A stretch of DNA of 64,000 nt from Mastigamoeba balamuthi (lineage: Eukaryota > Evosea > Mastigamoebida > Mastigamoebidae). The position numbers and the translations under genes are program-made. How positions within the stretch are numbered: position 1 is the first letter of the stretch; each line of letters opens with the position of its first letter. Of the stretch, positions 1 through 10,772 are shown piece by piece. Under the pieces are notes generated by a model, which ran no database searches, had not been told where the DNA came from, and saw only the letters and a program-made list of their open reading frames with translations. Location: NCBI GenBank assembly GCA_902651635.1, contig CACRSC010000019.1, positions 1 through 64,000 of the forward strand, written 5' to 3'.

Positions 1-2155
1 TCGTGTGCCCGCCAGATGTGGCACAGCGTGCCGTGGTCGTCAAGGGCCAGGTCCTCTCGGCATCTCAGGTACTCTGAGCGCTCCTCCAGCTCACTCCCAG
101 GAAGGAACCCGGGGTCTGTGAGTGCCTTTATCCATGCCCCCAGGACGTGGTCGCCGCGCTGTGCCACTTGCGATCCCTGTGAGGCCCCGGATCTCAGCTG
201 TTTTCCCGACTTCTGCCCTGTTATCGGCTCCTCCATTTGTATCACACACAACAGCCCCACCCATGTCCTGCGGCCTCCCCGCTGCCGCTGCCATCACTGC
301 TGCTGTGACCACTCGCATCTCCTTGCATGCAGCGCAGCCCGAGCATGCCACTGAGATGTTGGGGACCCTACCATTGGGCAGCAGCCTTGACGGACAGTCT
401 GCTGGGTTGCTCTTGCCTGCCAGATAGTGGATCTGCATGTGCAGGGGCTGCAGGTGCATCACCCAGCACTCCAGCCGGGCATTTCCGAGCTCTCTCTTCC
501 TCAGGAGCGTGACGAGGCCCCTGTGTCACGGGATGGGAAAGTACTGCGGGACTGTGATCATGTTGAGCCTACGGTAATCGATTACTGTGCATGGTGATCC
601 ATCTTCTGCACCAGCAGCATCAGGGCACTGTAAGGGCTCAGACTGCCCCTGGATAGCGCCCTGCCCCATCAGCACTCCGATCTGGCCCCTCATCAGGTCC
701 TTCTCAGTGGGCCCTGCTCAGTGTGAAGGCACATTGACCAGCTCCCTGGTGGTGAGCTTTATCACGTGCTCTCCCACCTTTGCCTGTCCAGCCTTGGCCA
801 GCTCATCCACAAACATGCTCTCGTGGCAGTTGACTACCGCCTGGATGACACCATGCTCACATGCTGTGAGTCCCTCACCCACAATTGCAGGTGCCCTCCC
901 CTCCCTATGGGTCCCGCCTCTGGCCTGGGCTCTGTAAACTCACTGGCAGTCCCCATCCCAGTGGCCTGTCCCACTGCCATGTTGGCCACCACTGGCTCGG
1001 GATCCACTGGCACCAGCTCACTGCCACTCCAGGGGGAAGCCAGAGCCACCACCTTGCCCTGGTACAACGACAGTGCGAAGTCACTGTTGTTGGTGACCAC
1101 AATTGTAATCCTGCTCTCCTCATTCACACAGGATAACGTAACCAGGATGAACGTATCCTGGTGAGCCAGTGTGTCCTTGATGACCACTGCCTGGCCCGTT
1201 ACCTCTTCCACATGAGCACTCAGGAGGGCCATCGTCCTAGCTGGTATGACCAGGCCCGCACTGGCTGAGTTGATGTAGATGACCTCGGCCCTCTCATGGC
1301 ACTGCCGCTGCTTGGACACATTGATGGCCTGCCAGCCCGCTTGTGTGCTGACACGCCCTGACATGAGGTCCACCTGGGCCCCAAACGTGCGCAGGGCTGG
1401 GCCCCCCAGGATGATCTCACAGATGATCTGCTACACAATCACAAAGGGGATCATGGCTGAGCATCCTGCAAGGAACACGTGCATGTGCACCCATCCCAGG
1501 ATGTCAGTCTTGTTGCCACCCCAGCCTGTCATCTTCCCCTGATACGGGCTGATCTCCGGGTGGACCACCGTCCTGAGGAAGGTCGCCTGCTGAATGTTGT
1601 TTGCCTCTGCCCTGTTGTCGAGCATCGCCTTGCTGGTCCTTCCCTCGATTAAGACCATCGCAGTCGGCACCTTGTAGTTGTCAAACAGGTCACTCACCAA
1701 TGCTGTGTCACCCTTGTGCACCCTCCTGCCACTGCCCACGTGATGGAGCACTGGTGAGTTCACTACGTGTGCATGGGCTGATCCACATGACTCGTCCTCC
1801 ATGACATCCTCTTCAGTGTCCTCCTCCATCTCCTCCTCAGGCTTATCACCTGCAATAGGCATTGCTTCATCCTTTGCCCTTGCAGTGCCAATGGAGGACA
1901 CCTCGGCGATCTTGTGGCCTCTCCTGTTGGGCCGACACTCCGCCTGTGGGCCCTCGCGACTCCTCTTGTTGTGCTGACTGCAGTGCTCATGTGCCCAGAC
2001 TGCCTCGTCCTTGAATGGGCAGTCCCGTGCATAGTGCCCATAGTCAGCACAGCAGAAACACTGCTGATGTGATCTGCCTGTGAACTGATGGCTGCTCCTC
2101 TTCCATGCTGGTGGCTGCTGGTGCGAGGCCCCTTTCCTGTCCACTGCGGCTGCAC
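1..2155 (-). mobile_element. Ty3/Gypsy LTR retrotransposon fossil (gag-protease-RT-RNase H), broken
   Basis: Minus-strand remnant of a Ty3/Gypsy-type element that runs off the left edge of the window. In element order it shows a CCHC zinc knuckle of gag type (CFCCADYGHYARDC) near 2040, a protease-like stretch near 1640, a reverse-transcriptase signature (TVIDYRRLN) near 550-600, an RNase H end with HYLAGKSNPADCPSRL near 400, and a probable start of integrase at the edge. The order is that of Ty3/Gypsy. The element is clearly broken, with several breaks, and no LTR is visible inside the window. Its upstream end abuts the integrase fragment at about 2160. I see no host gene inside it. Confidence 0.75.
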
Positions 2156-2159
2156 AGGC

Positions 2160-2680
2160 TCCAGTGGCTGTTCTGGAAATCAGTGAGCACCCAGGCCATG
2201 CACATGGCAACGAGCTTTGGCTCCTTGTTGCACAAGGAAAACATCCAGAGACGTTTTGAAAAGTGTTCAACTGCAAGCATGATAAAGGACACCTCGTTGT
2301 TTCAGCCCTTGATCGACGAGAAGTCTGCCAAATCGATTATGACTAGAGACCCAGGATGGTTGGTTATGATGGGCTTGACCATGACCTTCTTCTGGATTCG
2401 TTGTCCATGCACTTGCAAGACCCCTTGGCATTTCAGGAAAGCAGTGCACGCCCTCTGTGAGATGCCAATGAAGTGATCACAAACGTACCTGTGGAGTTGA
2501 TCTCTTCCTGTAACACAAGTAGCGGGATTGTTAAACAGCCTCTGAAGAGTCTCGAGGACCATCTTCTCTGGAACAAGGCGCTTTCCGTCATAATACAGCT
2601 TCCCATCTTCCTGCCCAAGCTTGATCTCCAGAAGGCCTCGCCTCTCCTCATCAGATTTGAGTAGCTGAAGATCATAAGTA
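2160..2680 (-). mobile_element. Integrase-core (DDE/HHCC) fragment of a second element, fossil
   Basis: The minus-strand translation holds an integrase zinc-binding-like stretch followed by a core resembling IDLADFSSIKG and VEHFSKRLWMFSL. The pattern of hydrophobic Asp-Phe and His-Phe-Ser-Lys is typical of retroviral-type integrases of Polinton, Ginger or Gypsy elements. It lies directly upstream of the Gypsy gag remnant but has its own reading context, so I treat it as a separate element cut at the junction. It is a fossil with breaks, and the family within integrase-bearing elements cannot be resolved by eye. Confidence 0.6.
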
Positions 2681-2699
2681 ATTCAAAAGTTATTGTTCA

Positions 2700-3660
2700 T
2701 CTTTTCAAATTGAAAGAGAGAATTTTTCGTTTTAGAGGTCGTTGTCACTCCTCATCTTCACCTCGTCCTTGATCACTGCAAGAGCAGGGGCTGGCTGTGC
2801 CATAACATGTGCCCTCTTGCTTGCTTGGCCAGAACGTGCACTTGGCACTGCAAATGGCAACGGGGCAGCCAGAGTCTCCTTGACTGCATTGTGCAGGGGC
2901 CTTCTTGGTGCTGGCCTGTGTGATGGCCTCTTTGCAGGCTGCAGTGGCCGCCTTCTGCTCTGGCGTCCTCGTGAATCAAGTCTTGCTCTCCTGCAGGAGC
3001 TCTGACTTGGGCTTGTACACTCCAGAAGAGATCCCCTTGAGGACCCTCTGCATCTCCTCACCCAGTCTCTGAGTCTTCATCATCCACTTGGCGATGCACT
3101 CATTGAGGTGGGTGACCTGCTTCTCAGCATCCTTCCTGCTCAGAGTGCAGACCTTGTGATGCTTGGAGAAACTCGGAATAAAGTCCTCTCATCCCACTTT
3201 GTTGTGTATCACCTGAGTAGTGTGCACGAGCAGGTTCGCAGTGGCCTGTGCTCCCCCCTGCTGCAAGAGTTCCTTCACCTGCTTGGGCGTGGCAGTTGGA
3301 GGAATGGCTGGCATCACAGACACGAGGTTCTCTGCAGGCACATTCTTCTCGATGAAAGCACGCAGAGACGAGCTTGAGGCCTTCGCCAAGCTTGGCAGGT
3401 GGCAGGTAGAATCCCAGGTTGAGCCCTGCAGAGATGCGAGTGGCTTTGCTCAGGTGGCTACCAGTGCCCCCAAACTGATACCTCCCTGCCTTCGAGCCAG
3501 AGCACTTCTCTTTGATCTCCTCTCCCTTCTCCTCCTTCTCCTCTGGACCCAGCTCAGGTTTGGAGAAGTCCTGGACATCGTCTTCTGAGCACACACTGCC
3601 TGTCTCACTGCTATCATAGTTAACAGAGTCCATCCTGCAACGATCAAGAAGCTTTACTAT
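2700..3660 (-). other. Degraded coding-like segment, acidic, unrecognised
   Basis: Minus-strand frames give an acidic, charged stretch (DSVNYDSSETGSVCSEDD then a Glu/Lys-rich run) near 3480-3640 and a further segment near 3190-3390 (AIPPTATPKQVKELLQQGG). Composition looks protein-coding, but no intact gene and no family is recognisable. Its position between the integrase fragment and the histone-like remnant suggests it belongs to the same decayed element or elements. Confidence 0.3.
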
Positions 3661-3676
3661 CAGAAACACACAAATT

Positions 3677-4209
3677 TTGAAGAGGGCCCAGGAATTTTGT
3701 ATGGTGTTCACAAAACCGAAAACGGAAATGCCACCCATCTTCGTCTCGAGTGTGTTCATGCAGGTCGTCAACGAGATGGCAAGCCCCCTCTGTGTGACCA
3801 AGGAGGCAGCAAGGAAGCTAAGACACATTGCTGAGCACCACCTTGTCGATCTCATCCATGTGGGCACGGTCATGCAGAGTGCCTCAAAAGACGCAGCTGA
3901 ATCAGGGTCCCAGCTCTCATCAAGGTCAACCTGGAGGCACTTCTCAGGTTCAGCCACAACAGGGTGGTGCTGGGCAAGAGCGAGTATCCAAGGGTGTTCC
4001 ACATCATGAAGGCGAAGAAGGTGAACACTCGAATTCCACTCAGGGGGCCTGCAGTTGCCATGCTCAGGGCAGAGGTGCACTGCATGCTCAGCACTGTTCT
4101 GTCCACAGCTTGCCATGTTGCACACGAGTCTGGTGCTCCCATCATTGATTACACCGAAATGGCCACTGCCTTGATGGTGTGGGGCCTCAACAAACGTGAG
4201 TGCAACTAA
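3677..4209 (+). pseudogene. Histone-fold-like remnant, broken
   Basis: Plus-strand pieces read like a histone-fold protein. A helix-loop-helix segment with VTKEAARKLRHIAEHHLVDL resembles the second helix of H3/H2B-type folds. A second piece further on (TRIPLRGPAVAMLRAE) looks like a continuation with more helices. The copy is broken. It sits among mobile-element fossils, so it could be a captured host histone variant or come from a virus-like element; histone homologues are known in several large DNA viruses. The assignment rests on motif impression only. Confidence 0.3.
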
Positions 4210-4251
4210 CTGAATGCACAACACAGAAAAAACCGAACTCACTAGAAAAAA

Positions 4252-4452
4252 ATGTACCTGAACACAAAAAAGGGGGGGCCGATGGTGCTGCCAGTGCCAG
4301 CAATAGTGGGTGTCCTGATTGGGGCTGCTCTTTCGCTCTATGTGACTGTTCGAGACCTTCAGAGCACTGCTGCCATTCTGGAGATGGAAAGAAGAATGCT
4401 AGACATACTCTCACATGCGAACAAACCAGGAACAACTGTAACAATTTCCTAA
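4252..4452 (+). CDS. Small ORF with one predicted membrane segment
   Basis: A 66-residue open frame begins MYLNTKKGGPM and has a single hydrophobic segment (LPVPAIVGVLIGAALSLYV, residues about 12-30), then a polar helix-like stretch with acidic and basic residues. No family is recognised. It lies in decayed element DNA, and whether it is expressed is unknown. Confidence 0.2.
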   Translation: MYLNTKKGGPMVLPVPAIVGVLIGAALSLYVTVRDLQSTAAILEMERRMLDILSHANKPGTTVTIS

Positions 4453-4668
4453 CCGTGACTCACCTGCTGCTACACTTGCCTTTGTCCTTCCTGCTGCTGC
4501 TGCTGCTGTCTTGATGGCACGTTCTGTCCACATTTCTCCATGGAATGGATCTGGGGACCAGACTGGCCATTGCAAAGAGGGGTGGTTTTTTCTATTTGCC
4601 CTTGTGCACAGCATTATTTCGGGATGCCTGAGGGGTGGCCCCACTCCAATTTCCGAATCTCAATATCA

Positions 4669-4785
4669 ATCTCGAATCTCGAATGGAATTTAGGGTGTCG
4701 GGGGTGGGGAATCTTTGTAAATTTTTAAATTAAACAATTGATTGGGGCAAGCCAGCCCATGGGCAAAATAGTTTTAACCCCCCCC
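4669..4785. repeat. Direct repeat copy 1 flanking FANCM-like fragment
   Basis: This stretch starts with AATCTCGAATCTCGAAT and contains GAATTTAGGGTGTCGGGGG, TTTGTAAATTTTTAAATTAAA, CAATTGATTGG and CCCATGGGCAA. The same blocks recur in the same order and orientation at 5414-5535, with small indels. The two copies bracket a ~630-bp segment. Confidence 0.75.
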
Positions 4786-4989
4786 CCCACCGATACCCTC
4801 TGATGTCACATATCAGTATTGCCCTCCTCCAAATGCGACTTGAGAAAAGAAAGTAGGAAGGGCAAGTAAGTATTGTTGGCCATCCAGGAACCTCTTCTCC
4901 AAATGGCACGGGCCTCTTCCACCTCAGAGAGAAGCTCCCTTGAAACAGAGAGGCAATTTCAAATGTCACTCTAGCTTTTTTCAAGATGG

Positions 4990-5400
4990 ATGTGTATCGA
5001 GGTGTGCACTGACAATGACCCCAACGTCACGCCATACGTGCATGCATGTGACGTCAAGGTCCTCACGGTGCTGCTGACCAAGAGGCTGCAGAACATCCAT
5101 ACCAAGTTCGCTGAGATCCTGCAGGGTCCCGTGAACAAGCTCGTCTCACTGGGCATCTACTACAACTGCAATGTCCAGTGCAAGAGCAGGTACAAGCTGC
5201 TCTCTGTGTGCAAGCAGATGCGCAGGTCACTGCGAGGGCTCGACAGGTACACTATGTGCACAGCCGAGGCATGCTTTGGAATTGCGATATCGCTCTACTA
5301 CTGCTACAACCTGCTCATGAACCACGGGCTGACACAGTTTCTCACAAGCCCACACAGCATCAAGTCTGACACTGTTGAGGGCACCAGCAGAGTCACAGTC
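4990..5400 (+). pseudogene. FANCM/Mph1-type helicase fragment
   Basis: The translated stretch has a run like LQNIHTKFAEILQGPVNKL, then SLGIYYNCNVQCKSRYKLLS, then AEACFGIAISLYYCYNLLMNHG. This order matches the helical insert and following region of FANCM/Mph1/Hef DNA helicases: a long helix, 'SRYQLL..RDQF', then 'EG.F.l.ISLYhgYeLL..hG'. No helicase motifs I-VI are present, and the frame runs into the right-hand repeat. I read it as a captured fragment of a host FANCM-like gene (DNA interstrand crosslink repair), not a working gene. It could instead be one exon of a larger gene lying in mobile DNA. Confidence 0.55.
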
Positions 5401-5413
5401 CTGCTCTGTCCTA

Positions 5414-5535
5414 AATCTCGAATCTCGAATCTCGAATTGAATTTAGGGTGTCGGGGGTGGAGAAACTTTGTAAATTTTTAAATTAAAAACAATTGATTGG
5501 GCAAGCCATCCCCATGGGCAACATAGTTTTGACCC
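5414..5535. repeat. Direct repeat copy 2 flanking FANCM-like fragment
   Basis: Second copy of the block described at 4669-4785, same orientation, about 80-90% similar by eye, with an extra AATCTCG unit at its start. Its right end leads directly into the left inverted repeat of the element at 5548-6479. Confidence 0.75.
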
Positions 5536-5689
5536 CCTGACACCCTGTGACATCACTTCTATATGTCTGACATTTCTTGTCTGGACAAAACTACTGGCTG
5601 CCCATGGGTCACAACTTGGGGACAGGGAGAGAGTGCTGTCCTGACCAGGGGCACCCAATTACAGTGTCAGACATGAAATGTCAGACATA

Positions 5690-6278
5690 CTGTCTTGGTG
5701 TCACATAAAACAAAAGCTGTCTTTCATCCAGCAAAACAAACACGGAAACTACTTGTTGCCCATCAAATATTGTGCCAGGTCGTGCTCTATGAACCCACGT
5801 GGGTCGTTGATGAATTGTGCAGCACGGCCGAGGTTGTTGCTGTGAAGGGTCTTCTGCCTGTGGCCCTTGGGGCGTGCCAGTATGACCTTCCTGCGATTTT
5901 TCTTGGTGACCACGATGCCCGTGGGGAGCCCTGCAAGCCTCCTCTCGACTGGCTGTGTGGACCACTCCACAAAGGCCATATTGGCACGCCTAAAGACGAG
6001 GGTTGTTGTTAAGGTGCCTCCTGACCATGCCCTGTGGTGTGGGGCCCATGAGGAGCTCCCCAATCAACACTCGCCTGTATGTGCCATTCCCCTGTGTTCT
6101 GCACAAAGAGGTGTAATACCCTTGGGAGATTGACCACTGCGTCAATCTGGACAGTGCCCCCTCTCGACTTCCTGCAGAGCGCACAAAAGCTGCGACCCTG
6201 CACCTTGTGCAGCAGCACATCTCTGTCCCCAGCATCCACGATGGCAGTGTGCCCCTTTGTGAGCTTGATCTCGACCAT
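5690..6278 (-). pseudogene. Homing-endonuclease-like (HNH/AP2) remnant
   Basis: It begins MVEIKLTKGHTAIVDAGD, resembling the conserved start of many HNH/AP2 homing endonucleases (I.LTkGk.A.VDd.D). A later stretch (LPTGIVVTKKNRRKVILARP, then NNLGRAAQFINDPRGF) has a basic, AP2-like character. The coding potential is spread over more than one frame, so it looks inactive. It lies wholly inside the inverted-repeat element at 5548-6479. The family call is tentative because the HNH residues cannot be placed. Confidence 0.3.
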
Positions 6279-6351
6279 GACTTTTTAAATTGTGCCTTGC
6301 TGATTGAAACAACACGTCAGGTATCAATATATAGAGAATGACGTCAATCAT

Positions 6352-6470
6352 TAATGTCAGACATTTCTTGTCTTGACAACCTTATCACCGTGCCAATGGT
6401 CAGAACATCAAGTTATGACCAATGGCACGGCAGTAAGTTAGTCAGGACAAAAAATGTCGGACATATTGAA
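6352..6470. repeat. Fold-back (palindromic) repeat
   Basis: ATGTCAGACATTTCTTGTC on the left pairs with the reverse complement of the GGACAAAAAATGTCGGACAT end. Inside it, CCGTGCCAATGGTCA pairs with TGACCAATGGCACGG around a short loop. The transcript or single strand would fold into a long hairpin. A related sequence occurs at 5562-5693. Confidence 0.65.
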
Positions 6471-6614
6471 GTGACGTCATATATCCAAAATCTGGTGTGA
6501 CACGCTGAGGAACGGCTCTTTGCCTCAGCCTCCCAAATATACAGCCACGTCAACAGGCATAGGGACACCACCAACCCTCCAAATTGGAGAACAGTGACAA
6601 TCGTCGGCACATTG

Positions 6615-9600
6615 TTAAAGGCGGGGCTTCGTGTAAGGGCGGGCAGAGCCCTCAGGGGCCTGTGCTGCTGCTCTCTTCTTCTGGCGGTGGAAGAACAACT
6701 CGAACCGCCCGGGGAGGAAGAAGCTCGGGCCAAGCCAGTCTGGCAGGGCCTCGCACGTCACGAGCACGACCTTGTCAGGGAGTTCCTCGCCCCTGAAGTT
6801 GAGTGCCACTTTCTGTGCGGAAACGAGCACGAGAACGAAGTTGTCGCCTGCAGCAGGAGTTTGTGTTAGAGGGGTGGGGCAATGAGCAGGGTCCAGCGCA
6901 CGGTTTTGCGGGGGGACAGTGCCGAGAGCAGCCTCGATCTTCTTGACCGGCGTGGGCTTGGGTTCCTCGGCGGTACTCCTGACCCTGAGGTACGTTCCGC
7001 TCTCCGGTTTGCTGTACCTGCACTCAAAGCCCACTGTGACCAGCGAACCGCCCGCAGCCTGCTCCTGCAGGTGCAGTGCGCCCTCGAACCTTGTTTGTGT
7101 GCCCGGTGTGAGGCTGAGCGTGGAAGGAAGGGAGCAGAGCAGAGCGAGTTACCCTGGGTTCGGGTGGCAGCAGCGGACCATGGTGTTGGCGGCCGGCGAG
7201 TTCGCGGCAGAGAGCGTGGCGTAGGTCGACCGTGGGCAGTTGTAGAACGCGACGTCTGGCGCAACACGCACGACAGTGCGGTGCAGCATGTCGCGCGTGG
7301 CGGCGTTGAACAGGACGCCGCTGGTGCCACACAGCAGGTAGTCGTACAGAGACATCGCGATCTCGGCCGTCGCGGTCCCCGCGCCGACGTAGTGGAGTAG
7401 CATCGGGCGCAGCGCCTCTCTGGCCAGGACGAGGTTCTCGAACGGGGTGCCGTTGTCCCACGTCGCCCCGCGCGTCTGCGGGGCGAGGCCGTAGTGCAGC
7501 AGGCCCTTGACGCGGCGCTCCTCGCTCGTGTTGCGCTGGCCCTCGGCGATCGCGGGGTCGAGGCTGTCCACGGGCGGGAACGCCGGCTCTTGGTGCGCGT
7601 TGCCTGGCCCGACGACGTACGCGTACAGCCTGAACAGAGAGACGTGTGGGCATACCGTGGCATCGCCGGTGCTCAGCGCTCCGAGGGCGGCAGAGTTCTC
7701 GTAGGTGCCGATCGCAATCAACTCTGCAGCAGTCTTGCTGCTGAGCGACGACGGGCGCGCACCCAGTGCCACGGCCTTGGCGCACACGACAGGCGGCAGT
7801 AGCGCGAGTGTGACGCCGCGGACTTGCGAGGACTCGCGCAGGCTGTCGATCATCTTCTGAAGCAGCTCGTCGTACGTCGCGTCGCTGCGGAGCGCGCCAC
7901 CGCCGAGCTGGCGCGCGCCCACGACGAGCTTCTCGAACAGGCGCGGCGTGTTGCCGCAGTCGCCGGCCGCGATCTTGTAGTTCGCGCTGCCACGGAACAC
8001 GGCCGCCTCGTGGTCGGCAAGCGAGTCGATGAGGTCGTCCCTCGTGAGCGTCGACATGTAGATGACGAGAAGCGGGCGGTTGGATGAGGGCGTCACGAGC
8101 TTGTCCGTCGTGATCACCAGGTCGAGCGTGGTGACGACCACGAGCACGCGATGCCTGAAGTACGACTGCAGCACGCCGAGCTGGTGGCACATGTCGTACG
8201 CGAAGCCCGCTCCCCTGACCTCGAGGACTCGCAGGATCTCGTCGACCGTGACGAGAGCGTTGCGGCAGCCGCTGTCCGCGAGAATCGCCTCCATGACGTG
8301 CGTGCAGCGGATGGGCGTGCTCGGGAAGAGATGCAGCATGAGCGCGACCTGCTCCTCGCTTCCGATCACGAACAGGTACCTGGCAAATTATGCAGGGTGG
8401 TCAGTGATCAGTGATGAGGCAGAGGAAACAGAAGCGAGAATGCAGCGAACGAGATGAGGAGGCGCCAGGAGAGGCTCGTGGAGCTGTCGAACGAGTCCAG
8501 GCCGGTGGTCTTCTGCGACGTGAACCTGTTGAACGTCACGACGAGCGGCACGCATGACGAAGCAAAATCCTGCACAAGGGCTTTCGCATCGGCGGCGTCG
8601 GCCTCGCTGGTTGCCGCAGCGGCGGCGTCGGCCTCGCTTGATGCCGCAGGTGCGCCCTTGAGGCACAGCTCCTCGATGCGCTTCATGCCCTCTGCGTCGC
8701 GTCCGCGCGAGAACAGCTCGGCGAGCTCCTCGACGAAGCGCGTCTTGCCGCAGCCAGGCGCGCCGAACACTGCGATCTGGCCGTTCCAGTCGCGCTCGGC
8801 AGAGGTTCCGGCGATCCCGGGAGGCGGCTCGCGGTGCAGACGAGACAGCTGCCGGATGCACCGCGCCAGCGAGTCCTCCCTGCCGCGGAACTTGACGCCC
8901 ACCGCACGATCCTCCAGCTGGGTCAAGGAGCGCGCGTATGTGTTAGCAAAAAGGAAGAACCGGATTGTAGGGTGGTGTGGCTCACGTTGGCTGGAGGGTC
9001 CGTCGGAGCGCGGAGAGTGACATCCTTCGGCAGAATGCTCTCGCTGTTCGCGCGCAGGTACTTGATGGAGTCGAGAATGGCCTTGGTGTTCCTCGTGTCG
9101 AACCTCCACTCTGCGGGCACTGTCAAAGTTGTAAGCAAAGCGTGCGATGAAGCGGGCATACGAAAAACAACGGCACACGCGAGGTCGTCTTAGAGAAGCA
9201 AAGCGTGCGATGGAGCTGGTAATTGCGGAAGAGTGCGGCGGGAGCAAACACAGAGAGGCGGGATTTTTTAACTTTAATGAAAAAGAGGTGGCGCGCGCGC
9301 GGTTGGGGGGCGAACCTTGCGGGGCGGAGCCGCGGATGTCGGCCACGGCCACAAGGAACGCGCCGTCTTCGACGAGGTCGGTGAGGTTGTCGCCGACATC
9401 CAGCGTCTCCCCGTTCGTAGTCTGGATCTCCTTGATGCCGGGAGCCACTCCCAGCTTGGCGGTCGCACGCTTCTCTACCTTGTGGGGCGTTTGTGTCGCG
9501 CGGAAATTGGGGCGAAACAAACCTCTGCGAGGAGCCAACCGACGGGTTTCTGGCCATCACCGCAGGGCACGAGGAACTTCGCCTCCCCCACACTCACCGA

Positions 9601-9615
9601 GACCTTCATTTGCAT
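6615..9615 (-). CDS. Crinkler (CRN)/RHS-like P-loop NTPase with ubiquitin-like header
   Basis: By-eye exons (minus): 9615-9523, 9478-9316, 9119-8986, 8917-8430, 8379-7153, 7089 to 6615, the last perhaps split once more near 6850. Phases agree at the first five introns (44-196 bp). The start MQMKVSVSVGEAKFLV opens an ~85-residue ubiquitin-like header ending VEDGAFLVAVADIR. A linker follows, then an NTPase domain with FRGREDSL, the Walker A loop FGAPGCGKTRF and the downstream VPLVVTFNRFTS strand. This header plus 'VTFN' NTPase layout is that of Crinkler and trypanosome RHS proteins. A ~450-residue C-terminal region has no recognised effector nuclease. An Ala/Asp-rich insert (EADAAAAATSEADAADA) lies after Walker A. 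In free-living protists such proteins have been proposed to act within the cell or between competitors; the role here is unknown. The start codon lies 18 bp from the transposon end at 9633. Confidence 0.7.
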
Positions 9616-9739
9616 GCACGAAGGGTTGGCGCCAGAGGTGCTAATCAACCAATAGAAATCTTTGATTGAAATATCTTCATCACCAGAAAACCCAGTATTG
9701 GTTGATTGAATATCTATTTTGATTGTTGTGCTGGCACTG

Positions 9740-10330
9740 CGATACGGATCCCCTCGCATTCGCTGCCATTGCAGCACAGGAGTCGGCAGCGTGCTCATCT
9801 GCTTAATCAACCGGCGCAACTGCTTGTGCTGTTCTGCATCACCCCCCTCCCCTTGTGCATACTTCTACTCTCACTGACCAGGCCACCCACACCTGCACAC
9901 TCACTGTCACTGTCATCATCGGAAACATGCACACTATTGCTGTCGCCATCATCATCCTGCACCTGCACTCTGAACATCACTGTCATCACCCTGCACTCAC
10001 ACACTCAACATTGCTGTCATGCTCAATGTCATCATCATCACCCTGCACCCACATACTGGATGTCACTGCCATTGCACCGTGCCCACGTTTGCAACATCAC
10101 TGTTCAATTATCACTGTATAGCAGCCTGCACCATCACAGGCATTAGCTGCAGCTGAACCACCATCACCTGTGCCACCATATGTGCATCTGCATGCTCAGG
10201 TCCATCAACTGTCATCTGCACTGCAATCTCAGCCCTCTGTTCCATCTGGACTCTCACCCTCACGTGCACCAGCAGGTATGATCATAGATTATACATATTC
10301 TGTCCTGAACACCGCAAAAAGGCAAGGAAT
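9740..10330. repeat. Low-complexity CA/CAT/CCAT-rich tract
   Basis: The plus strand is a pyrimidine/adenine-rich run of CATCATCATCAC, CACTGTCAC and CACACTCAC units. Short His/Ser/Thr-rich frames occur in several phases, which is what simple sequence gives. No gene is supported here. Confidence 0.6.
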
Positions 10331-10772
10331 AGCAATTGATAGTGAGCCACCTGCAAAACGCTGAAATGCCTGCATATTACTTACCAATGGTAGCTTTGTT
10401 AAAGACTGAGGCATGTGACAAAAATTGCATTTGCGTTCTGCCGTGTTGGTGTTCGACTCAATGACAGATCAATCAGCCAAATCGAACGTGGCATCCTCAG
10501 CAATTGACTCTATGCTGAGAAAACGATGAATTTGAATATTCTCTCCGATCAGAAAAAATAGTTATTTTCCAGATCTGTGAGGTGAAAAGCAAAAAAGGCC
10601 ACACTGCACGAAGACGACCAGAGCTGGACGGCAGTTCACAGTAAATACAAGTTCTCTACCACTATGACCTTGTGCTACTGTGCTGATCTCACATCCAGCC
10701 CTGGTCTGCCGTGAGATTTCCACGTCACGAGATTTGCACCATAAGTAGCACACTTTTCGTTGGCGAGAGACG

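Larger units (their letters stand above)
5548..6479. mobile_element. ~930-bp element with ~39-bp terminal inverted repeats
   Basis: The left end 5548-5586 (TGACATCACTTCTATATGTC...) and the reverse complement of 6441-6479 (TGACGTCACTTCAATATGTC...) match at 33 of 39 positions by eye. The motif TGTCAGACAT/TGTCTGACAT recurs just inside both ends (about 5680 and 6352), giving nested inverted repeats. The segment carries one decayed minus-strand coding region. It looks like a small DNA transposon or a MITE carrying a gene; no superfamily is assigned and no clear target-site duplication was found. Confidence 0.6.

Noticed and set aside
2160-6479. A single intact Polinton or giant-virus insertion
   Set aside because: Only an integrase fragment and a doubtful histone-like piece support it. 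No capsid or DNA polymerase genes and no long inverted ends enclose the region.
7024-8190. Second long minus-strand frame inside the Crinkler gene
   Set aside because: Arg/Ala-rich out-of-phase reading typical of high-GC sequence. The other phase carries the continuous exon 5 of the NTPase.
9840-10120. CRISPR-like or satellite array
   Set aside because: CAT/CAC units are irregular simple sequence with no fixed repeat-spacer period.
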